Part shown: one piece after another, positions 43,501 through 49,668 of the stretch
Position numbering within the stretch: the first letter of the stretch is position 1
How the letters are laid out: each line of letters starts with the position of its first letter
Origin: Serilophus lunatus
Taxonomy: Eukaryota; Chordata; Aves; Passeriformes; Eurylaimidae
NCBI GenBank assembly: GCA_013399895.1
Contig: VXBA01005569.1
Coordinates: 697,335-761,334, forward strand
Length of the DNA stretch: 64,000 nt
Reading direction: 5' to 3'
Notes under the pieces: model-generated
What the model saw: only the letters and a program-made list of their open reading frames with translations
Told to the model about the DNA's origin: nothing
Database searches by the model: none
Position numbers and translations under genes: made by a program

Positions 43501-46500
43501 TCATAAGTCCAATTAACGTCAAAGGAAGTTAAACAGCAAAACAGTCTCATTTAGCTCCCTAAAGAAATACTCAACAGAACTGTATCAAACTAATTAAAAC
43601 ATTACATTCCAGACTGAACGACCAGTCACTGGGACTCCCTTGGGGCAAAAGTACCCCAGGTGCTCCCAAACATAACAGGCATGTCCTATTTAAACTGCTA
43701 CCAAAGAGGTGCTGGAAAGAGCTCCTACACAAATGATACACCTGAAGCCCTTAATTAATTGCACAGACATCAGAGAACTATAATGTGGTCCGCCTGGTCT
43801 TCAATAACAGAGGGCCAACACAAGAGAGGAAACCATGGATAGGTCAGGAACAAGCCAAAACACAGAAGTAATCTACGCCAATGCCATCGTGAAGACAAGT
43901 AGGTGGCTGATACAATACACGTAAAAAAATCCTTGAACTCAAATTGGTCATAATCTGAGGAAATACAAAAACATACCTTGTCCTCCCCATTCTCATGCTA
44001 GGATCATGATCTTACAAAAAACATTATGAAGAATCTCTACTCATCTGGAACTGGAATTTCAAAGATAGCAAATGGCTTTTCTTTTTATAAGTAAAAAAAA
44101 GTGAGCATATAAAAAGTGAGTTTACAAATTCTCATTCTAGTCAGCAGTCTTCATTCTTCAGTTCTAGAAAGCAAAAACTTAAGCAAGGTCATGGCCAACC
44201 TGTTAAATGGCAATATCATCAGCACAACTCGCTAGTGGAAGCCAGACACTGCTCTGTGGAGAAACAGAACAATACTGACTGGCGTACTTACTAGATTTTC
44301 TATTTTTGAAACCAAGCCAGTATCTATCTCAACTGGACATAGCAGCTCATAAATCTGTCCTCCATTCTTATGCAGTATGGATGTGCCCTAGATCAAGAAC
44401 TTCCCCAAATATACTGTGGAGAAGTGCTGATGTCCTTTCCTTTTATCCAGTATATTCTAAGGGCACACCAAACTTTACCACTAAACAAACTGGAACATCC
44501 TCCCCACACATACAGTACTCAAAATATTCATTCAACTTGTAAATTCTTTTTTCCTGAATTTGTCAAACTGCCTTTAACACTTTCAGTATATTGTCACTGT
44601 GGATCTCACATCTGAGTCGTGAACTAATTTGGCTAATTAGTGGAAAGATTCACTTTTAGTATTACTAAATACTCCAGGACACACAGAAATATTACAGCAG
44701 AAAGTGTGAAGTGCAGATTCATATTCCAAGTGGATGAGCAGCCAGAGACTGGTCTGCATTACAGCAGGTGATACAATCTGCACCTGAGAAAAGACGAAAG
44801 CAGGAAAGAGGCATGGCCAGGATGTCTCCATCCCTGTACCTTAGCGGTATTTCTGCTCATCTCTCTTTCAAGGCTACTCTTTTCCAGTGTTAGGAACCAA
44901 GCCATTACAGTGCTGCTCTTTAACAAATACCATGCAAGTGAACTGCAGCCCAGTGTGTGCTGATCTGGGGCCTCACAGTAGCTTGTTATCAGAGAGGGAA
45001 GAGTAAGTTCAACACATCTCCCACATTGTCTGAGGTTTCGTGGCAGAGCCTTACCAAGGACCCCACACCAAAAGCTTCAATTCAAATTCTCTTGTGTACC
45101 TTTAATTTTGCAAAACATCCAGTAATGAGTGCATTGTTATTGACAAGTCTAACGTTAAGAGCTTACTTCATCATAGCCACACCTGCAAAGGTACTAGCTT
45201 TATTTAAAATAATTAGGATGTACAATGAAAAAAACCCACTCCAACTAAACAAATGCATCACTGAGAACAATGGAGGAAAAAGACAAAAAGGCAAGCGTAT
45301 CTGTAAAGACGTAGTAGGCAAGTGAAAAAGCAAGTAATGTGGTAACAGCTAGCTAACTAATTCATGGAGAACGACAAGAGCACTTAGAAACAGAGAGATT
45401 GTACACCATATTAAAAATAGAGGCTGATAAATGGGAAGATGAACAGCCAAGTGTTCTCCTGCCAGTCACAAGTAAACATAAAATCTAATGGAACTACTGG
45501 GAATTAGTCATCTAGTTGTTTCCAGCCTGTGTTGGAAATGCATGTGTCTGGCATTGATCATGTCAGACCAGTGGTCCACCCATCCCCCACTGATTTGAGG
45601 CTTCTTGTGGACTACAAGACTACTACTTGTAGATTTCAGAGCGGCAAACAAACAGTTCTTATACCTTCCAATTTTGTGACTGCTTGATTGAGAGTAATAC
45701 TGTGGTAAAAAAATGGCACCTCTGTCAGCAGCACATAGTGTATATTTAGAACTATGGGACAGGCCAAACATCCATCAAGATTCCTACAAACTCTTTTATA
45801 AAAATCTCAATTACCTCTGACTAAAGCACTTCTGAATAGGAAGGGGTACCTTTGCATCTGACAGATTTCTATCAATTTCTTCCATGGAAGAACAAAAAGC
45901 ACATTGAAGTGCTTTTTGCACCCATGCAATCTTTTAGCACCCATTACATTCTCTAATAAGGCAAGCTGAAGAATTTCACGTCTTAATGATCAGGCTGTGT
46001 AAAACAATGTCCTTCTGTTTTAAACAGTGTGCTTGCTTGTTTCTTTTGATGATTCCCAATGGCTTTGGCAGAAGGGACAAGGAATAATTTCGCCTATCTA
46101 CTTACTCCATAACAATCAGAATTTCCAAAAAGAGATCTTACATAGATATGAAAGCAGGGCTGCGCCACATCCTCCACTTTATAGGTGTACAAATAGGCAG
46201 GAAGAAGGAAGAAGGCTTACTCAGAATCATCACAGAATCGCAGAATTGACAAGGTTGGAGAAGATCACCAAGATCATCGAGTCCAACCTATTACCTAACA
46301 TCCCATCCAATAAATCATGGCATTAAGTACCTCATCCAGTCTCTTCTTAAACACATCCAGGGATGGTGACTCCACCAACTCCCTGGTTAGCCCATTCCAG
46401 TGGAAAATCACTCTTTCTGCGAAAAATTTTTTCCTAACACCCAGCCTAAACTTCCCCTGATGCAGCTTGACACTGTGTCCTCTTGTTCTGTCACTGGTTG

Positions 46501-49217
46501 CCTGGGAGAAGAACCTGATCCCCACCAGGCTACAACCTCCTTTCAGGCAGTTGTAGAGAACAATAAGGTCTCCTCTGAACCTCCTCTACTCCAGGCTAAA
46601 CACCCCCAACTCCCTCAATCATTCTTCATAGGGCTTATGCACCAGTTCCTTCGCCACCCTCATTGCCCTTCTCTGGATATGTTCAATCATGTCAACATCT
46701 TTCTTAAACTGAGGGGCCCAGAACTGGATGCAGCACTCAAGGCACGGCCTCACCAGTGATGAGTACAGGGGAAGAATCACTTCCCTGGTCCTACCGGCCT
46801 CACTACTCCTGATACAGGCCAGGATGCCACTGGCCTTCTTGGCCATCTGGGCACACTGCTGGCTCATGTTCGGTTTGCTGTCAACCAGTATTCCCAAGTC
46901 CCTTTCTGCCTGGCCGCTCTTCAGCCACTCTGTCCCCAGCCTGTAGCTCTGCAAGGGGTTCCTGTAGCCGAAGTGTAGAATCCGGCACTTAGACTTGTTA
47001 AACCTCATGTTATTGGATTCTGCCCTCCTATCCAGCCTGTCAAGGTCCCTCTGCAGAGCCGTCTTACCCTCTAACGGATCAACACTTATTCCCAATTTAG
47101 TGTCATCTGCACACTTACTAATGATAGACTCAATCCAGCTCATCAATAAAAATATTAAACATGACTGGACACGACACTGATCTCTGGGGGACACCACTAG
47201 TGACTGGTTGCCAACTGGACATGACACCATTCACCACTGCTCTCTGGGCTCGGCCATCCAGCCAGTTCATAAACCAGCACAGAGTGCTGCCCAAGCTGTG
47301 AGTCATAAGCTTCTCTAATAGTTTTCTGTGGGAGATGGTACCAAATACTTTGCTTAACTCCAGATACACTACATCCACAGCCTTTCCCTCATCCACCAGG
47401 TAAGTTACTTGATCATAAAAAGATATTAGGTGGTCAGGCAGGACCTGCCCCTCCTAAATCCATGCTGACTAGGTCTGATCTCACGGTTATCCTGTAAGTG
47501 CCATATGATTGCATACCTAGTAGGTTAAAGCAAGAAGTAGGCATAGAAACTGTATTATCCTAGTCAGTGTCCTAACTATGTGATAACTTTTCAGTTTCTA
47601 GAACACTTACTTTCAGTAAACAAAAACTGATTTAAAAGAAAACAAACACATTGAGAAGACTGAGAAGGATCATCACTTATAATGAAAGATGTACTTTAGG
47701 AGGAAAACTCTTCAGACCATAAGAGAGCCCTCCTTTCTAACTAGGCCCATTTTTACATATTTAACTACCCATGCCCATTTTAACACATTTCCTTACATTT
47801 CATTCACGTCCAGAGGCTGAGGGATTGTCAGCAAGTTACCACTGATATTAGCACAGATATGTGTATCTACTAACTAAAGCAATCACACAGATTCAGCTCC
47901 CTCTCCTGTCCACTTTTAATTCAAATTTTTGCTTCAATTTTACAAATAGTGACAGCTCCACAGGATTCAACATTAAATGTTCTTACCTTAGCTGATATGG
48001 AGGTATCTTGGTAGCAGCATCAGGAGAATCCAAGGTTTCTGTATGACCAAAAGAAACAATAGGGCTTTTAAAAGAAACTTCAGAGTTCAACCACAGTAAT
48101 ATATCTGGCCAGAATCTCTGAACCAACGATCCCAAAATTTACATCTACTCCAGCTGACAGAACAATAATCACTTCAGCACCAAGTCGACAAAGCTTTGCA
48201 TAAATCTATCAGGAGCCTGAGTACCAAATGAGAAGGCATCGAGTACCATCTTCTTCCCTTTTATATATCAGCACTTTGGCAGCACAGATACTAAAACTGG
48301 AACAGTATATGGGATATTGGCATGGCTGCTGTGCAAGAATAGCAGATAATGAAGCAACTCATGGAACATTCAGATGAAAAGCCAATATTAGCACAGCAAC
48401 AGGTATGAACTACCACAGAATGCTGTAACTACGCAAAGATGAAAAATAAACATTTTGATTAATTGAAAGTGTCACGGTTACAATGATGTAAGTTAAGGGT
48501 CTTGCTGACGAGTGTTCCAGGTACTCAGTATCGATAAACACTTCAAACCACAAACAATCATGAAAAATCAGTGGATGCTGAAATGTACCTAAGCTCATAT
48601 TCCCCTAAAAGATTAACTCGTTATATTGATCGTTAGTCCCATTATATAGCAAGGATACAAACGCTCATGGAATCCAGGAAAACAAAACTCCTAGCTTTTA
48701 AAATAGATTTCCCGAACATAAGCCAGCAGTAGAAACTAGTGGATTTCTTTAGCGATGACTTAGGGGAAGGAGGAAGCCTTTTAAAGGAAAAGACAGCCAG
48801 CCCCTCCAAAACACACACGGAAACTGACAGCTACTGATACCCGTATCTGCCTCGCAAGAGCCACGAAGCAGACCCGGGAGGTGGGGAAGGCGAGGGACAC
48901 GGGTACTCCCCGGGACCGGCAGCAGGTGCCACGGCCTCTTCCAGCCGCATGGAGCTCCCGGGCATTTTGACCGGCCCGAGGCGCTCGGGTCCCTCCCGCC
49001 GCCGGAGGCTCAGCGACCGGCGCGGAACAAGTTTGTTGAGGTTTCCCTGCCCCCGCTGTTACAAAACCTCTCCCTGCGAGGCTCCTGCCCGGCTCCGCTC
49101 CCCGCGGGCATCCCGCGCCCCCCGCCCCTTACCGATGGCCCAGGTGCAGCTCTCCTTGATGGCTCGGTGCTTGCTTCCCGACGCCTCCTTCTGCAGCTTT
49201 CGCAGGATTTCTTCCAT
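1386..49217 (-). CDS. ARFGEF3: ARFGEF3 (BIG3), 5' part of gene, coding exons 1-13, runs off left edge
   Basis: ARFGEF3 is the third member of the BIG/Sec7 ARF exchange-factor family. In mammals it acts on secretory-granule biogenesis and as a scaffold for prohibitin-2, PKA and PP1, and its Sec7 domain is reported to be catalytically inactive. Joined exons on the minus strand (49133-49217, 47987-48038, 33051-33132, 30299-30430, 20808-20876, 16015-16137, 14316-14340, 13378-13456, 11945-12049, 9070-9394, 7593-7705, 5982-6892, 1386-1552) give 756 codons with no phase conflict. Residues 1 to about 180 are DCB-like, about 190-400 HUS-like, about 400-600 an acidic Ser/Thr-rich linker, then the first part of a Sec7-like region. 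I see no canonical HUS box. The start codon lies in a strong context (AAGATGG) and aligns with the human start. Placement of the 25-nt exon is the weakest step. A further in-frame exon at 18232-18363 is listed separately and would add 44 residues. The 3' two-thirds of the gene is outside the window. Identity rests on recalled homologues, not a search. Confidence 0.95.
1553..5981 (-). other. Intron 12 (4.4 kb)
   Basis: Non-coding. Short open frames are present on both strands but have no homology or splice context I can support. No repeat family recognised. Confidence 0.8.
5982..6892 (-). CDS. ARFGEF3: ARFGEF3 coding exon 12 (large linker exon)
   Basis: 911 nt, by far the largest exon here, phase 2 in and 1 out. 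It opens VMDGMTEACIKGGIEACYAS, then a Leu-rich coiled-coil-like stretch (LSEEQIQLLLQRLEELK), then a long acidic Ser/Thr-rich, probably disordered linker. The linker includes VDQPDVVQRSHT-like and RSYGSRYSESNFSVDDQDLS segments that are almost identical in human. The exon ends inside the Sec7-like region (HSARLFIQSLEALLPRL...FSSTFCSG). The middle (about residues 490-560) is less conserved than the ends. Acceptor AATTGTAG, donor CAG|GTTTGC. Confidence 0.97.
6893..7592 (-). other. Intron 11 (0.7 kb)
   Basis: Nothing recognised beyond splice signals. Confidence 0.8.
7593..7705 (-). CDS. ARFGEF3: ARFGEF3 coding exon 11
   Basis: 113 nt, phase 0 in, 2 out. Begins ILGSPRQLCDLAGPCSSELE and continues with a basic patch SKKRPISKRKSH before LDLLK. 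The KKR..KRK cluster is also present in the human protein. Acceptor CTTTTCAG, donor GTACGC. Confidence 0.95.
7706..9069 (-). other. Intron 10 (1.4 kb)
   Basis: Nothing recognised beyond splice signals. Confidence 0.8.
9070..9394 (-). CDS. ARFGEF3: ARFGEF3 coding exon 10
   Basis: 325 nt, phase 2 in, 0 out, 108 full codons. Starts (W)KQLCPALIVILGNPIHDK, contains the Ser/Gly-rich SDHGRGSGCSS stretch and GPVARTIYYIAAELVRLVGS, and ends VEAIKIMKE. Strongly conserved with human. Acceptor CTCTCTTAG, donor GTAGGA. Confidence 0.97.
9395..11944 (-). other. Intron 9 (2.6 kb)
   Basis: AT-rich, nothing recognised. Confidence 0.8.
11945..12049 (-). CDS. ARFGEF3: ARFGEF3 coding exon 9
   Basis: 105 nt, phase 2/2. 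Encodes DNRQLQLLYLECILSMLNSS then SPSMHQHKGFTDLI and two bases of Trp, closely matching human. Acceptor TTTTTGCCAG, donor GTGAGT. Confidence 0.96.
12050..13377 (-). other. Intron 8 (1.3 kb)
   Basis: AT-rich, nothing recognised. Confidence 0.8.
13378..13456 (-). CDS. ARFGEF3: ARFGEF3 coding exon 8
   Basis: 79 nt, phase 1 in (completes Gly), 2 out. Encodes TSVESLCDDIVSVLTVLCEK then LQGVI, matching human STVESLCDDVVSVLTVLCEK. Acceptor is CCTTTTTGGAG, donor GTGAGT. Confidence 0.95.
13457..14315 (-). other. Intron 7 (0.9 kb), if the microexon is real
   Basis: Nothing recognised. I searched here for sequence coding the human IIENPDVPQDFGNQ segment and found no better match than the 25-nt exon. 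Confidence 0.6.
14316..14340 (-). CDS. ARFGEF3: Candidate ARFGEF3 microexon 7 (25 nt)
   Basis: Exon 6 ends in phase 0 and the next clear exon needs one leading base, so an exon of length 3n+1 must lie between them, or the acceptor is different. In this 2.6 kb gap the segment with acceptor CTTTTTATAG and donor GTATGA is 25 nt, phase 0 in and 1 out. It encodes PDVLSVTC plus the first base of Gly. The human protein has IIENPDVPQDFGNQG at this place, so PDV matches but the rest does not. The assignment is plausible, not proven. Confidence 0.45.
14341..16014 (-). other. Intron 6 (1.7 kb)
   Basis: AT-rich with several A/T runs, no repeat recognised. Confidence 0.7.
16015..16137 (-). CDS. ARFGEF3: ARFGEF3 coding exon 6
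   Basis: 123 nt, 41 codons, phase 0/0. Begins VCIETYVSSCHQRSINTAV and ends LTLQLRQKQENT, nearly identical to human and alignable with the BIG1/2 segment ending in the DCB domain (TCYNIYL..). Acceptor CATCAG, donor GTGAGC. Confidence 0.96.
16138..20807 (-). other. Intron 5 region (4.7 kb)
   Basis: Contains the additional exon at 18232-18363 and one copy of the 25-bp pair at 20675-20699. The remainder is unrecognised. Confidence 0.75.
18232..18363 (-). CDS. ARFGEF3: Additional in-frame exon (5b), possibly an alternative to exon 6
   Basis: 132 nt, 44 codons, phase 0/0. Seen: a branch-point-like GCTAAC, a pyrimidine-rich tract and CTCTTAG at the acceptor, an open frame, and donor AAG|GTACCT. 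The peptide starts LCFACHTAGSPRMHEMIK and continues MSIAHLFGALSSRIF. It lies between exons 5 and 6, both with phase 0 junctions, so it can be included without breaking the frame. I do not recall this segment in human ARFGEF3, where the exon 5 and exon 6 peptides are contiguous. Its pattern resembles exon 6: Leu/Val-Cys-aromatic/Ile at the start and a similar hydrophobic spacing near ...LFGALSSRI versus ...MLSDLTLQL. It may be an alternative exon, a lineage-specific insertion, or a constitutive exon that I misremember. Less likely, it is a chance open frame. Confidence 0.65.
20808..20876 (-). CDS. ARFGEF3: ARFGEF3 coding exon 5
   Basis: 69 nt, 23 codons, phase 0/0. Encodes VLLCITYTSTFELNGSSVL then KIAE. 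It aligns with the BIG1/BIG2 DCB segment that runs on without a gap into the residues of exon 6. Acceptor is TTACAAG, donor GTAAGT. Confidence 0.95.
23930..24011 (+). mobile_element. CR1 LINE 3' end fragment
   Basis: Plus orientation. Contains the typical CR1 tail GACCAGATGACCCACTGTGG and ends in the terminal octamer repeat ATTCTGTG (GTTCTGTGATTCTGTG). Confidence 0.85.
24040..24148 (+). mobile_element. Second CR1 3' end fragment, different subfamily
   Basis: Plus orientation, directly after the previous one: AAGGCCAGGCTGGAGAGGGC, then TTGAGCAATCTAGTCTAG, ending CCAACCCAAACCATTCTATGAT. This is the characteristic end of another CR1 subfamily. Confidence 0.85.
30299..30430 (-). CDS. ARFGEF3: ARFGEF3 coding exon 4
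   Basis: 132 nt, 44 codons, phase 0 at both ends. Begins KLLSDERFVSVETDSDEKQ and ends NEDLQVEVMK, continuing the DCB-like helical region. Acceptor CTCTGCAG, donor GTTAGT. Confidence 0.96.
30431..33050 (-). other. Intron 3 (2.6 kb)
   Basis: Contains the CR1 fragment at 32210-32350. Nothing else recognised. Confidence 0.8.
32210..32350 (+). mobile_element. CR1 LINE internal fragment
   Basis: Plus orientation. Phrases such as AAAGGGACTGGAGCATCTCT and TATGAGGAAAGGCTG match the conserved pol-end segment, which also appears in reverse at about 46600-46720. Severely truncated at both sides. In intron 3 of ARFGEF3. Confidence 0.85.
33051..33132 (-). CDS. ARFGEF3: ARFGEF3 coding exon 3
   Basis: 82 nt, phase 2 in, 0 out. 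Encodes (R)EKCLLPLQLALESKS then MKLAQQALAGMQ, part of the first DCB helices and nearly identical to human. Acceptor TCCTTAG is preceded by a pure T19 run on the minus strand; donor is GTATGG. Confidence 0.96.
33146..33164. repeat. A19 tract serving as polypyrimidine tract of exon 3
   Basis: Nineteen A on the plus strand, read as T19 in the gene direction, with its near end 13 bases upstream of the exon 3 boundary. It probably acts as the polypyrimidine tract of the exon 3 acceptor. Confidence 0.9.
34014..34055. repeat. Short imperfect tandem repeat
   Basis: Three copies of a GTCTATTTTTA-like unit with a short T-rich insertion before the last, in intron 2. Confidence 0.8.
37013..37243 (+). 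mobile_element. CR1 LINE 3' end fragment
   Basis: Plus orientation, antisense to ARFGEF3 in intron 2. Contains the ...GGCTGCCCAGGGAGGTGGTGG pol-end (WNWLPREVVES-like) and the 3' tail TTGGACTTGATGATCTCTAT...CCAACCTTG...ATTCTGTG. Confidence 0.9.
42421..42462. repeat. 16-bp tandem repeat, 2.6 perfect copies
   Basis: Unit TCAAAAATTTCAAAAT repeated exactly, in intron 2. AT-rich minisatellite-like seed. Confidence 0.95.
46223..47515 (-). mobile_element. CR1 LINE, 5'-truncated, about 1.3 kb, decayed ORF2
   Basis: Minus orientation, the same as ARFGEF3, within intron 2. The 3' end at the left carries ATTCTGCGATTCTGTGAT. Broken frames encode reverse-transcriptase pieces: 47130-47396 (SGVPQRSV, VVYLELSKVF) and 46619-47230 (the active-site block ADDTKL, then LYSSLVRPCLE), and the C-terminal end at 46295-46525 (RVIFHWNGLTRELVESPSLD). 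Frameshifts separate the pieces, and the 5' part of the element is missing, so it is not active. Confidence 0.95.
47987..48038 (-). CDS. ARFGEF3: ARFGEF3 coding exon 2
   Basis: 52 nt, acceptor CATACAG, donor GTAAGA, phase 1 in and phase 2 out. Encodes ETLDSPDAATKIPPYQL plus two bases of Arg. Ends match the human protein (ETL...KIPP..LR), but the middle (DSPDAAT) differs from the remembered human residues GGLDTIV, so this is the least conserved of the N-terminal exons. Confidence 0.92.
48039..49132 (-). other. Intron 1 (1.1 kb)
   Basis: The 5' part is CpG-island sequence; the rest is ordinary AT-rich intron. Nothing else recognised. Confidence 0.8.
49133..49217 (-). CDS. ARFGEF3: ARFGEF3 coding exon 1 (start codon)
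   Basis: Encodes MEEILRKLQKEASGSK followed by HRAIKESCTWAI, 28 codons plus one base, nearly identical to the human N terminus. The ATG at 49217-49215 has A at -3 and G at +4. The donor on the minus strand is G|GTAAGG at 49132-49131. The exon sits inside the CpG island. The upstream base marks only the start codon; the 5' UTR continues rightwards and its cap site cannot be read from the sequence. Confidence 0.95.
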
Positions 49218-49269
49218 CTTGCCTCCCTCGGGATTCTCGCCTAGCCGCGGGGGAAGGGGAGCAGACGGC

Positions 49270-49296
49270 GAGGAGGAGGAGGAGGAGGAGGAGGAG
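49270..49296. repeat. (GAG)9 triplet repeat near start codon
   Basis: Nine perfect GAG units on the plus strand, read as (CTC)9 in the ARFGEF3 direction, 53 bp upstream of the start codon and so probably within the 5' UTR. It is complementary to the tract at 49452-49475. Confidence 0.95.
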
Positions 49297-49423
49297 GGCG
49301 GTGCGGGCGGCAGAGGGTGCCGGGGCTGCCCCCGCCGCGGCAGTGCCTACGCGGGAGCGGTGCGCGACATCCCGCTGCCGCCCCGCCGCCGCTGATGAAT
49401 CACGCCGAGCTCCATGGCGGGGA

Positions 49424-49430
49424 CACGTCA
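49424..49430 (-). promoter_or_regulatory. CRE-like site (TGACGTG)
   Basis: Minus-strand TGACGTG, a variant CREB/ATF core, about 207 bp upstream of the start codon and within the CpG island. Motif match only. Confidence 0.3.
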
Positions 49431-49451
49431 GTTGTTGCCGCTGCGGAGTCC

Positions 49452-49475
49452 CTCCTCCTCCTCCTCCTCCTCCTC
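49452..49475. repeat. (CTC)8 triplet repeat
   Basis: Eight perfect CTC units on the plus strand, (GAG)8 in the ARFGEF3 direction. Forms an inverted pair with the (GAG)9 tract 155 bp away. Confidence 0.95.
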
Positions 49476-49652
49476 TCCCACCCCGGGCAGGCCCCGGTGG
49501 CGCAGCGGGGCTGTGGCCGGGCCCTGCCCTGCCCGCTGGAGCGCAGGGACTCCCTTTCCGGCGCCGGGGGTGGAGAAGCAGCGGAGCCGGGATGGCGCCG
49601 CTGGATGTGGACCCTGCGGCAGCAGCAGCCCCGCGGGAGGCGCGGGCAGGAG

Positions 49653-49668
49653 GGTCGCCATGGCGACC
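49653..49668. promoter_or_regulatory. Perfect 16-bp palindrome, RFX X-box-like
   Basis: GGTCGCCATGGCGACC is a perfect inverted repeat about 436 bp upstream of the start codon. It resembles the symmetric RFX X-box GTTGCCATGGCAAC with one symmetric T-to-C change in each half. Function as an RFX site is inferred. Confidence 0.45.

Larger units (their letters stand above)
33133..47986 (-). other. Intron 2 (14.9 kb, the longest here)
   Basis: Contains CR1 copies at 37013-37243 (antisense) and 46223-47515 (sense), the T19 acceptor tract, and two small tandem repeats. A pseudo-exon-like open frame at 41756-41932 is discussed among the rejected items. No further gene seen. Confidence 0.8.

Noticed and set aside
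46295..47396. Reverse-transcriptase-like frames as a host gene
   Set aside because: They are the decayed pol of a CR1 LINE, separated by frameshifts, with a typical CR1 3' tail.
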